From contig NZ_CP049160.1 in NCBI RefSeq assembly GCF_011493005.1, positions 186,001 to 250,000 on the forward strand: a DNA stretch of 64,000 nucleotides. Direction: 5' to 3'. The notes under the pieces are model-generated. The model saw only the letters and a program-made list of their open reading frames with translations, did not search any database and was not told the origin of the DNA. The position numbers were made by a program, and so were the translations under genes. Positions 1-8,673 of this stretch are shown here, one piece after another (the first letter of the stretch is position 1; each line of letters starts with the position of its first letter). This DNA is from Caballeronia sp. SBC1. GTDB lineage: Bacteria; Pseudomonadota; Gammaproteobacteria; Burkholderiales; Burkholderiaceae.

Positions 1-1175
1 ATGACGCGGATGCCATCGACCAGTGGCGTCAGCAGCTTACCGAAGGAGGGGGCAAAGTTGCTCGAAAACCAGCGCACCTGGCGCAGGAACTCCGTGCGAT
101 CGTCAGTCTCGTAAGCCCACATGAGCGGCCACTTCGAGCTGCTGCTGCGATGCGTCAGTTCGCCACTGTCGAGCAGGTCGAAGCGGTGTAGGGCATCGTC
201 TATCACGTCATGGACGATTTCATGGAAGCCCTCGTCCGCGAACAGCTCGCCTTGGAAGATTTCCAGCGCGGCTTCGCGGTCTTCGACCGAAGCGGAGTAG
301 GGATCGGGTAACAGCTCTTTGGCGACCACTTCGCCCTTCGCCTTGGCCAGCACGGTGATGCGCGCGACATAGCCTTCGAGCTTGGCCTGCAGTTTTTCGG
401 CATCCGCCGTGGAGATAGCCTCATCGCTGGTTGCCGCAGCGGCGGCGGCCTGATCGGGCTCGCCGAAATCCCAGTCGTCGGTAGCTTGTTCGGCGGGTTT
501 GTCTTTCTTCCAGGAGCCCAACAGGTAGCTGAGGCGGAAGCGCTGGTCTGGGTGGTGCAGGAAGCGATCAGCGATCTTGTCTTCTGGCAGGCGCTCCCAG
601 ACAGCGGAGCAGGCGTTGACAACACAGTCCTCGATGTTGGCCTGGATTACCGTCTCGGAAAAAAATGTGACGACAGCCCTGTAGTCGCCTGCGGCGGGGA
701 TCACCTCGATGTCGGACACCGTTGTTTTGGCCGTCGAGGTCGACGGGAAACGGTCCTGGTCGGGGTCCGAGCCGATCAGGTGGCGCAGCAGCGATGTTTT
801 GCCTGCGCCGGTGGTACCCACGAAAAGCGCCTTGGCGTAGCCATCCGCCTTGCCAGGCATAGAAATGACGCCGTTGCGGATCTCGTAGGAGTCACGCACG
901 CCAGCCTGGATGCTGTCGTAGAAGGCGTCGACGATGCGCTTGTCGAAGGCCTGCAAGGCGTCCTGATAGCGGGCGATGGTCCACCAAGCCTCGTCCTTAA
1001 GCAGCGCGTTCATCTGCGCGACCAGTTCTTCGCCCGTGGTCTTGTCGTCGGTGCCGAGGCCGCGGCGCATTTTCAGGCCGGGCTTTCCCTTTGAGTCGAG
1101 CCGGCAGGGGTGTCGAAAACTGATGTTGTAGCCCGGGCGACCGGGGGTCGTCGCCAGAGAAGCTGTGTAAGCCAT
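1..1175 (-). CDS. P-loop NTPase, C-terminus cut by window edge
   Basis: The frame is open from the left edge to an ATG at 1173-1175, with AAGGA 7 bases upstream, giving at least 391 residues without a stop. A Walker A motif GTTGAGKTS lies at about residues 120-128. It is followed by a Ser/Thr-rich stretch (STSTAKTT, about 145-152) placed where a GTPase switch I would be. The residues before the P-loop are rich in basic and aromatic residues, and an Ala-rich acidic linker lies near residues 235-255. I do not recognise the family. A dynamin-like or other P-loop GTPase or ATPase is possible. The gene is divergent from the AbiE-like pair and may belong to the same defence island. No function can be assigned because the C-terminal part is missing. 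Confidence 0.75.
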   Translation of the reverse strand, partial: MAYTASLATTPGRPGYNISFRHPCRLDSKGKPGLKMRRGLGTDDKTTGEELVAQMNALLKDEAWWTIARYQDALQAFDKRIVDAFYDSIQAGVRDSYEIRNGVISMPGKADGYAKALFVGTTGAGKTSLLRHLIGSDPDQDRFPSTSTAKTTVSDIEVIPAAGDYRAVVTFFSETVIQANIEDCVVNACSAVWERLPEDKIADRFLHHPDQRFRLSYLLGSWKKDKPAEQATDDWDFGEPDQAAAAAATSDEAISTADAEKLQAKLEGYVARITVLAKAKGEVVAKELLPDPYSASVEDREAALEIFQGELFADEGFHEIVHDVIDDALHRFDLLDSGELTHRSSSSKWPLMWAYETDDRTEFLRQVRWFSSNFAPSFGKLLTPLVDGIRV

Positions 1176-1337
1176 CGATCCATCCTTGTTGTTCCGTGTT
1201 GTGGCAAACGAATTTAGCCGCGTTAATTTGATGAGTCAAGAGATTTTTGGAACATCGTGGAACAACATCGGCATCCTTTGTGGGAGGTCGGCATCCAGCG
1301 CAAGCCTGAGTGCATCCCCGTGATGCTCAATCTCAGA

Positions 1338-1407
1338 TTTACTGTGCAGTAAATAATGCAATTTTGGCAAATATTCGATAGAATAGCGATATTCACTGTT
1401 CAGTAAA
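1338..1407 (+). promoter_or_regulatory. Paired palindromic operators upstream of AbiE-like operon
   Basis: Two near-identical 16-bp palindromes, TTTACTGTGCAGTAAA (1338-1353) and TTCACTGTTCAGTAAA (1392-1407), have start points 54 bp apart, about five helical turns. They lie in the AT-rich divergent gap between the P-loop gene and the AbiEi-like gene, 20 bp before the latter's ATG. AbiEi antitoxins are known to autorepress by binding paired inverted repeats in their own promoter, so this is the likely operator. A -35-like TTGGCA lies at 1364-1369, between the two sites. Confidence 0.7.
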
Positions 1408-1427
1408 GCAGGTCTTCCAAAGCCAAG

Positions 1428-2525
1428 ATGCATACCTCAAGTACGACCGAACGATCACTTATCGAACAGCTTCTCGAAACTCTTCGAGCGCTGCCGGACG
1501 TGCGCGCTGAGCTAGATTGTAGGGAGGCGGTCGGCTTGGACGGTGACAGGCGTCATGACGCTCGGATCACCCTCCATATCGCAGACAAGTCATTCGTTTT
1601 GCTGATTGTGGCAAAAAAGACCGCCTATCCTAGGGATGTACGTCAGGTCTTATGGCAGCTCAAAGACTTTGGTCCCACGAGGCAGGCAGGCATAGGCGGG
1701 GACAAACCCATGTTGCTGTTGGTCGCGGAGTTCATATCTCCGGGGGGCAAAGAGTTGCTCAGGACTGAGCGGGTAGGGTATTACGACAGCGGTGGCAGTC
1801 TATTTCTATCCGCCCATGGCGCATATCTCTACATCGACAGGCCACCGCCGAAGGCCCTGTCCAAGTCTGTGCGGGCGTTGTTTTCCGGGCGCAGCGCACA
1901 GGTGTTGCATACGCTGCTGGTTCACCATCAGGAGTGGTTCGGCGGAAAGGAACTCGCTGAACGAGCGCAGGTGTCACCTGCAACCGCCTCGCAGATATTG
2001 ACGGAACTGGAGCGCTTCGACTGGTTGGCCTCGCGCGGACAAGGTCCTAGCAAGGAACGACACCTCAAGGAGCCGGCCGCGTTGTTGGATGCCTGGGTGA
2101 AGCAGCTCCCGTCGATCCGCCCCGCGACACTACAGCGTTATTACGTGCCCGCAATGACGGCGGGCAACCTGCTTGAGCACGTCGGCCAAGTCTTTACCGC
2201 CCACAATGTCGAGTACGCAATCAGCCATGAAGCTGCAGCGCAGCGCTACGCTCCGTTTCTCTCAAGCGTTTCCCAGGTCCGCTGTCGGCTGTTGGCCGGC
2301 CCTGTCGCTAGCGCTGCTATTGGCGAACTCGGCGCACGCGTCGTCAGCGAAGGGGCAAACCTGGCGATCATCGAAGCGAAATCACCGGGTGAGCTGCTGC
2401 TTCGTGAGTGTGTTGGCGGCATCTGGCTTGCCAGCCCGATTCAGGTCTACCTTGATCTGCTGCGCGGCGAAGGTCGCGCCAAGGAAATGGCAGAGCACCT
2501 ACGCAGAGAGAGGATCGGATTTTGA
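1428..2525 (+). CDS. AbiEi-like antitoxin/transcriptional regulator (type IV TA)
   Basis: This 365-residue protein has an N-terminal domain with an alpha/beta pattern (DARITL, then VAKK, about residues 45-65) resembling the PD-(D/E)xK-like front half of long AbiEi proteins. A winged helix-turn-helix follows at about 165-205 (KELAERAQVSPATASQILTE), then a C-terminal AbiEi-like domain. AbiEi proteins repress their own operon and counteract the AbiEii nucleotidyltransferase without binding it. The stop overlaps the next start (TGATG), as expected for a TA pair. The ATG at 1428 follows the paired palindromes described at 1338-1407. Family assignment comes from architecture and partner, not from a database search. 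Confidence 0.72.
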   Translation: MHTSSTTERSLIEQLLETLRALPDVRAELDCREAVGLDGDRRHDARITLHIADKSFVLLIVAKKTAYPRDVRQVLWQLKDFGPTRQAGIGGDKPMLLLVAEFISPGGKELLRTERVGYYDSGGSLFLSAHGAYLYIDRPPPKALSKSVRALFSGRSAQVLHTLLVHHQEWFGGKELAERAQVSPATASQILTELERFDWLASRGQGPSKERHLKEPAALLDAWVKQLPSIRPATLQRYYVPAMTAGNLLEHVGQVFTAHNVEYAISHEAAAQRYAPFLSSVSQVRCRLLAGPVASAAIGELGARVVSEGANLAIIEAKSPGELLLRECVGGIWLASPIQVYLDLLRGEGRAKEMAEHLRRERIGF

Positions 2526-3421
2526 TGGCCAAGCCTGCAACGTTTGACGGCTACAGCGACCAATACACACTCGATTGCGAGCGTGTCCTTGTGACGCTGC
2601 TGCGTGGGTTGGGGCCCTGGAAGGACTCGGTCTACCTGGTTGGCGGCCTCACGCCACGCTATCTGGTGCCGGCACGACCACCCGTTGTTCCCGCGCATGC
2701 GGGCACACTCGATGTGGACGTTGTCATCGACCTGCAGATCTTGGCGGACACCGACGCGTATCACACGCTGGAGGACAATTTCAAAAAAATGGGCTTTGAG
2801 CGCGCCGAAAACGACAAGCATCAAAAGCTCTCGTGGCGCTGGCAAGCCCGCACTGAACACGGTGCGCTCATGGTGCTCGAACTGCTCGCCGATGCACCCG
2901 ATATCGCCGGCGGCAAGGTTCAGGCGCTGCCCACCGAGGGCACGATTTCAGCGCTGAACATCCCGCATTCGTCCATCGTTTTCGACCTTCACCAAGTAAC
3001 GGAGATCCAGGCCGAACTTCTGGGCGATAACGGCATCGCGACCGAGAAGGTCAAGCATGCCAATCTCGTCAGTTTTACCTGCCTGAAGGCTTTTGCTTTC
3101 GATCAGCGCAACGAACGCAAGGATGCCCACGATCTCATCTATTGCATCGAACATGCACCCGAGGGCCTCGTTGCTGTTGCGGAAAGTTTTCGTATTGAGC
3201 GCGATGGCAAGCATGGTGCCGTGATTCAGTCGGCGCTGTCGATTCTGCGCAATCGCTTCTCGCACGACGACAAGATCGAGGGTTATCGCAAGGACGGCCC
3301 AGTGTCGGTGGCAAGGTTCGAAATCGGCGAAGGCGATGAACTCGAGCAGCGCGAGGCGAGGGCGCTGCGGCAGCGTCAAGCGAGCGATATCATCGATCAA
3401 CTTCTTGGTCGCGTTGGTTGA
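2525..3421 (+). CDS. AbiEii-like nucleotidyltransferase toxin (type IV TA)
   Basis: This 298-residue protein shows the nucleotidyltransferase fold: a GG pair (LVGGLTPRYL, about residues 38-47), the metal-binding DVDVVID (about 63-69), then a basic patch LKAFAFDQRNERKDAHDL (about 187-204) that matches the conserved Lys and KDxxD of the AbiEii family. AbiEii-type toxins are GTP-dependent nucleotidyltransferases that halt growth, in one characterised relative by modifying tRNA. The start ATG at 2525 overlaps the AbiEi-like stop; a TTG one codon upstream is an alternative. The gene ends 89 bp before the helicase gene, so the TA pair may or may not be transcribed into the cluster that follows. Confidence 0.75.
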   Translation: MAKPATFDGYSDQYTLDCERVLVTLLRGLGPWKDSVYLVGGLTPRYLVPARPPVVPAHAGTLDVDVVIDLQILADTDAYHTLEDNFKKMGFERAENDKHQKLSWRWQARTEHGALMVLELLADAPDIAGGKVQALPTEGTISALNIPHSSIVFDLHQVTEIQAELLGDNGIATEKVKHANLVSFTCLKAFAFDQRNERKDAHDLIYCIEHAPEGLVAVAESFRIERDGKHGAVIQSALSILRNRFSHDDKIEGYRKDGPVSVARFEIGEGDELEQREARALRQRQASDIIDQLLGRVG

Positions 3422-3510
3422 TGTTCGCCAAAAACTACGATCTGACGATCGAATGAAGAATCATTCACGAATGGTTAGCGCTCTACACGCGAATAAACTA
3501 GGGGCACCGC

Positions 3511-6500
3511 ATGCACGTTCTTGAGACACATGGTCAAATCATTTCCGACTATGCGAGCTATATCCGCAGCTTCCTGAACATACAGGATCCACAGATCCTG
3601 TCTGAGGTCGAATCGAAGCTTTCGGACGGACGACTGTGGCCGGAGCCGCTGCTCCAATTCAATCCGGCTTTTCAGATGGTCGGTAGTGTCGCCGAGCAGG
3701 CGGCAAAGGGTGCGCTGCACCCTGCCTTGTCCGATATCTTCAAGGATTACCTTTTGTACAAACATCAGCTCGATGCCATTGAGCTGGGTAGCAAGGGTAA
3801 GGACTTTATCGTTACGTCCGGAACCGGATCCGGCAAATCGCTGACCTACATCGGATCGATATTCCACGATCTTCTTGAGCGGCCAAGCGAAAGCGGGGTG
3901 TGCGCTGTTGTCGTCTACCCGATGAATGCTCTCATCAATTCGCAATTCGAGGAATTTAAGCGTTATGAGCAGAACTACATAAAGAGTACCGGCAGGCCGT
4001 TCCCGATTTCGTTTGGTCAATATACAGGTCAGGAAAACGAGAACACGCGCAGCGCGATGCGTGAGCACCCGCCACAGGTTCTGCTCACAAACTACATGAT
4101 GCTGGAGCTGCTGCTGACTCGCACTGCCGAGAGGCCAATCCGGGACGGTATCTACGCCAACCTGCGATTCCTGGTCTTCGATGAACTCCACACCTATCGC
4201 GGCCGGCAAGGTGCCGACGTCGCGATGCTCATTCGCCGAATTCAGGCTCAATGTGAACGTCGCGCTGTGTGCATCGGCACCTCAGCAACGATGGCATCGG
4301 GCGGTAGCGTCGCGAGCCAGAAGAGCCGCATCGCAGCGGTCGCTACTCAGCTCTTCGGCCGCACATTCGAACCGTCGCAAATCATTGGTGAGTCGCTTGC
4401 ACGATCGCTGGCCCCGAGTGGAGAGATACCGGATAGAGAACGACTCGCTCAAGCCATCGCTGGGCCGCTAGACGTCGGCGCGCCGCTTGCCTCATTGAAA
4501 AGCCATCCTTTGGCTGTCTGGCTTGAGAACAAAGTAGCGCTTGCCGAGGTTGGTGCCGATTTGGTTCGAGGTCAGCCTAGACGGATTTCAGAGGTTGTCG
4601 ACGAGTTGGTACAAGATGCGGATGTGTCACCTGTGGAGGCAGGATCAGCGGTTAGTTCGCTCTTGCAGTGGATTAGCAACGTCAATGAGGGACTGCAAGC
4701 CGACGGACAGCGCTATACGGTGCTTCCGTTTAAGTTGCATCAGTTCATTTCTCAGACGGGTTCGGTATACACAACACTTGATCAGGACGAGCATCGTTTC
4801 ATCACGCTGGAACCTGGCGTCTATAAGGTCGACGAGAAGGAGAAAAAGCCAATCTATCCGAACGTTTTTAGCCGTATCAGTGGGTATGCCTTCATCTGTG
4901 TCACGCGGGTTGGCGATCGGCTTGAACCAAGGGAGTTCCGAGCATCGTCGGAGGACGACGAGGTCGCGAGTGATGGATACTTGATCGTCGGCGACGACGT
5001 CTGGGACGAACGCGATGACCTAGCCTTCTTGCCAGACTCTTGGCTGAACCGCAGTAAGACGGCACCCGACACGCGCAAACGGGCGCAGTTTCCGGTTCGA
5101 TTGGGCTTCGATGAAACAGGTCGTTGCTCAGAAACAGAGCCGCTGCGGTGGTGGGGATGGTTCATGCGAGCCCCACTGCTATTCGACCCCACCGCTGGTG
5201 TGTTCTACGACACCAAAACGAACGAAGGAACGAAGCTCACCAAGTTGGGCAGCGAGGGGCGCAGTACCTCTACCACGATAACAACGTTCTCGATTCTCAA
5301 CAGGCTCAGCGATGCGGGATATGCCGTCCGCGATCAGAAGCTGATCAGCTTCACTGATAACCGGCAGGACGCCGCACTGCAAGCGGGACACTTTAACGAC
5401 TTCGTCGAGGTGATTCGCCTGCGAGCTGGTATTTATCAGGCTTTGTCGCGAGCCGGAGAAAAGGGCCTCACCTTCGAGCGTTTGGGGGCAGCGGTCTTTG
5501 AAGCGCTCGGACTCCCGTTCGTTGAGTACGCCAATAAAAACGAGGAGCCGGAGCTCGCTCACGTTAGGCGAAGCTATGAGGAGGCCTTTCAGACGTATTT
5601 GTTGTACCGCGCATTGGCGGACTTGCGCCGGAGCTGGCGAATCGTGTTACCGAATCTTGAGCAATGTGCTCTGCTCAACATCGGGTACACAGACCTTCCC
5701 GAGGTTGCAGACAACGACAAGTACTGGGACAAGGTACCCGTGTTGGACGAACTTTCACCGGGGGATCGAGCGGCATTCATAGCGACCATCCTCGACTTTT
5801 TCCGCCTCGAATATGCTGTCCACAGTGAAAACTACCTGACGCAAGCCAAGATCCGTGAGAACGAGAAGCTGTTTCGCGAGCGACTTAGATTACCGTGGAC
5901 ACTCGACCCGAATGAAAACATTCGTGAACCGTTCTACATGCGCTTCGAGACGTTGCATCGCGGTGCAAAGGTGTCGTCCAAGAGCATGGGTCCCGCTAGC
6001 GGCCTAGGTAAATTTATCAAGCTGTTCATCAAACAGCAGAGCATTGACGTCGATCTCCGCGGTGATCACTACATTGCCTTCATTCGGCTTCTGATGCAGA
6101 AACTGGAAGGTGCAGACTACCTTGTTTCGCAGCATGGCAAGGGCGAGACGAGCGACAATGTGCAGCTCTACCGCTTGCGGATCGAAAAGCTCGTCTGGCT
6201 GGCTGGCGATTTGAAGACGGTCAAGGCTGATCTTATCAAGAGGCGCAGTTACAAGGGCCAAGCGCCACAGCCGAATCTGTTCTTCCAGGGCCTATACCAG
6301 CGCAACTTCGCTCGCGCAAAACGGCTTCGCGCTGAGGACCATACAGGTCAGCTCGGAGTCGACGAGCGCCGCGACCGGGAAGATCGGTTCCGAGCCGACT
6401 GGTATCTGGATCAAAACAAGAAGGTGCTGGACGATTCACGCATTCGAAGCCAATCGATCAGTGCGCTGTACTGTTCACCAACGATGGAGCTTGGGATCGA

Positions 6501-8673
6501 TATCGGTGGTTTGAGCGTCGTCCACCTTCGTAATGCGCCACCGAACCCCGCCAACTATGCGCAACGTGCCGGGCGCGCTGGCCGCGGAGGACAGGGGGCG
6601 CTGATTTTCACGTACTGTTCGACATATTCACCACACGATCGTCACTATTTCCAGCATCAGCAGGATCTTGTGGCTGGTGCTGTTCAGCCGCCGCGGCTCG
6701 ACCTCGCAAATCGCGAACTGCTTCAAACTCACCTCAATGCACTGGCGATCTCCGAAGTAGGTCTTCCCGGGCTCGAAAACCATGCTGGCAATCGCCCCTC
6801 GGTCACCCGCTTTATCGACGAAGAGCAGCGTGAATTGCCGTTGCTCCCTTCAATGTATGCCGGCCTGGAACTTGGTCCGGCCACGCGTGATCGCTTGCGT
6901 GCAACGTTTCAGCGCGCCATTAAGGATATCTCTGCGGATCTAGAAGCACGGGCCGGGCATTGGTTTAACGACACTTGGATCGAACAGACACTGACCGGCC
7001 TTGCTGCGCATCTGGACAAATCAATTGACCGTTGGCGGGCGCTTTACCGCTCCGCGCGAACGACGCTGGACAGAGCGACCCAAAAGATCCAGAGCGGCAC
7101 GCTTGGTCTCAGCAGCGACGAGTACCGAAAGTACAAGCGCAGCCAGGATCAGGCCACCCGCCAGTTGGATCTCCTGCGCAACCAGGGCGGCGGCTCCTCG
7201 GAGCTTTCTGAGTTCTACCCATATCGATACCTAGCTTCCGAGGGTTTTCTGCCGGGCTACAACTTCACGCGCCTACCGATCCGTGTATTCCTTCCTACTA
7301 CGGACACGTCCGGTGAATTCATCTCGCGTCCGCGATCCATTGCACTGAGAGAATTTGGCCCGCTCAACATCATCTATCACCGCGGCCGAAAGTACCGCGT
7401 TTCACAACTGGTTGTGCAGGACGCAGACTCGGTGCTTATCGAGGCGAAGGTCAGCACGAAGGCGGGATATTTCTTAACGGGCGAGCAACTGCAACTCGAA
7501 CATTGTCCATTCTCGGGCGTGAGCCTGTCAGACAACGCTAACAAAATCCATCTCCATCACCTTATGGAGATGGCCGAGTCGCGCGCCGAGGAGGTGGACC
7601 GAATTTCGTGCGAGGAAGAGGAGCGCACCTCCCGTGGTTTCGCAATTCAAACCTACTTTAGCATCGACGGTGGCAACACAGACCGCGTCAAGCGGGCAGC
7701 GATCAAGGCTAATGGTGAACCGTTGATGAACCTCATTTACGTTCCTGCGGCGCGTCTCGTGCATGTCAACGAAAAGTGGCGCGCTCAGCAGGCAGATGGG
7801 TTTCCGATTGGCCTTACTACAGGCGAGTGGCGTAGCTCAATGCCCGAAGACGAGGCACAAAGCCGGGAAGAGTTTCGACGTGTCAAGCTTTGGACATCAA
7901 ATTTGGCGGACGCTCTTTACATCGTTCCGATTCAGGCTCTAGGTCTGAAGTCGGAAGGTGTGATTACGCTTCAGTACGCTCTTAAACGGGCCATCGAACA
8001 AGTCTTTCAAGTCGAGTCAAGCGAGATCGGTGTTATTGCAATCGGTGAGCCCAGCGCGCCGAATATCTTGCTCTATGAGGCCGCTGAAGGCAGCCTCGGC
8101 ATACTTTCACGTTTTGTTGAAGACGTTAGTGCCTTCCAGACCGTAGTTAACCTCGCTAGAAATCTGTGCCGTTTTGACGACCCCAAGTACCTCGGGCCGG
8201 CGTCCTACGACGATCTGCTGAGTTACTACAACCAGCGCGATCATCAGATCATCGACCGCCACCTCATCAAGGATGCCCTGTCCAAGTTGGCCGCTTGTAC
8301 CCTCGAGATTCATGCCAATTCAGGATACGGCAGCTACGAAGAGCACTACCAAAGCATGCTGAAGCACCTGGATCCGAGCTCGTCGACGGAGCGCAAATTC
8401 ATCGAGCATCTGTATGGTCATGGCCTGCGCCTGCCCGACGCTGCACAGAAGCGGGTCGATGGTATTTATGTGCAGCCTGACTTCCACTACGAGCCGCGCG
8501 TCTGGGTCTTCTGTGATGGCACCCCTCACGACGATGCTGCCGTTCAGGCTGACGATGCCGCCAAGCGGCAGGCGATCATGGCCAAAGGGGATGAGGTCTG
8601 GGTCTATTACTATAAGGACGACCTTGCCGCCAAAGTCTCGGCTCGGCCGGACATTTTCAAGAAGGTCAGATGA
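3511..8673 (+). CDS. DEAD/DEAH helicase with DUF1998-like C-terminus (DrmA/DrmB- or DruE-like)
   Basis: This 1720-residue protein has Walker A GTGSGKS (about 104-110), the box DELH (224-227) and motif III SAT (258-260). After a long insert comes helicase domain 2, with SPTMELGIDIGG near 989 and QRAGRAGRGG near 1017. The C-terminal third carries the DUF1998 signature (ILLYEAAEGSLG near 1516; LLSYYNQRDH near 1569) and ends in a Vsr/DUF559-like segment (VFCDGTPHD near 1668). DUF1998 helicases are core to DISARM (DrmA plus DrmB), Druantia (DruE) and MrfA repair. The length is close to DrmA plus DrmB combined. The zinc-ligand cysteines usual around the LLSYYNQ motif are absent (ASYDDLL). The start has AGGGG six bases upstream. 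Its stop overlaps the next ATG. Confidence 0.85.
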   Translation: MHVLETHGQIISDYASYIRSFLNIQDPQILSEVESKLSDGRLWPEPLLQFNPAFQMVGSVAEQAAKGALHPALSDIFKDYLLYKHQLDAIELGSKGKDFIVTSGTGSGKSLTYIGSIFHDLLERPSESGVCAVVVYPMNALINSQFEEFKRYEQNYIKSTGRPFPISFGQYTGQENENTRSAMREHPPQVLLTNYMMLELLLTRTAERPIRDGIYANLRFLVFDELHTYRGRQGADVAMLIRRIQAQCERRAVCIGTSATMASGGSVASQKSRIAAVATQLFGRTFEPSQIIGESLARSLAPSGEIPDRERLAQAIAGPLDVGAPLASLKSHPLAVWLENKVALAEVGADLVRGQPRRISEVVDELVQDADVSPVEAGSAVSSLLQWISNVNEGLQADGQRYTVLPFKLHQFISQTGSVYTTLDQDEHRFITLEPGVYKVDEKEKKPIYPNVFSRISGYAFICVTRVGDRLEPREFRASSEDDEVASDGYLIVGDDVWDERDDLAFLPDSWLNRSKTAPDTRKRAQFPVRLGFDETGRCSETEPLRWWGWFMRAPLLFDPTAGVFYDTKTNEGTKLTKLGSEGRSTSTTITTFSILNRLSDAGYAVRDQKLISFTDNRQDAALQAGHFNDFVEVIRLRAGIYQALSRAGEKGLTFERLGAAVFEALGLPFVEYANKNEEPELAHVRRSYEEAFQTYLLYRALADLRRSWRIVLPNLEQCALLNIGYTDLPEVADNDKYWDKVPVLDELSPGDRAAFIATILDFFRLEYAVHSENYLTQAKIRENEKLFRERLRLPWTLDPNENIREPFYMRFETLHRGAKVSSKSMGPASGLGKFIKLFIKQQSIDVDLRGDHYIAFIRLLMQKLEGADYLVSQHGKGETSDNVQLYRLRIEKLVWLAGDLKTVKADLIKRRSYKGQAPQPNLFFQGLYQRNFARAKRLRAEDHTGQLGVDERRDREDRFRADWYLDQNKKVLDDSRIRSQSISALYCSPTMELGIDIGGLSVVHLRNAPPNPANYAQRAGRAGRGGQGALIFTYCSTYSPHDRHYFQHQQDLVAGAVQPPRLDLANRELLQTHLNALAISEVGLPGLENHAGNRPSVTRFIDEEQRELPLLPSMYAGLELGPATRDRLRATFQRAIKDISADLEARAGHWFNDTWIEQTLTGLAAHLDKSIDRWRALYRSARTTLDRATQKIQSGTLGLSSDEYRKYKRSQDQATRQLDLLRNQGGGSSELSEFYPYRYLASEGFLPGYNFTRLPIRVFLPTTDTSGEFISRPRSIALREFGPLNIIYHRGRKYRVSQLVVQDADSVLIEAKVSTKAGYFLTGEQLQLEHCPFSGVSLSDNANKIHLHHLMEMAESRAEEVDRISCEEEERTSRGFAIQTYFSIDGGNTDRVKRAAIKANGEPLMNLIYVPAARLVHVNEKWRAQQADGFPIGLTTGEWRSSMPEDEAQSREEFRRVKLWTSNLADALYIVPIQALGLKSEGVITLQYALKRAIEQVFQVESSEIGVIAIGEPSAPNILLYEAAEGSLGILSRFVEDVSAFQTVVNLARNLCRFDDPKYLGPASYDDLLSYYNQRDHQIIDRHLIKDALSKLAACTLEIHANSGYGSYEEHYQSMLKHLDPSSSTERKFIEHLYGHGLRLPDAAQKRVDGIYVQPDFHYEPRVWVFCDGTPHDDAAVQADDAAKRQAIMAKGDEVWVYYYKDDLAAKVSARPDIFKKVR

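Noticed and set aside
486..1094. 202-residue plus-strand open frame
   Set aside because: It is antisense to the P-loop gene, whose frame has a ribosome binding site and a Walker A motif.
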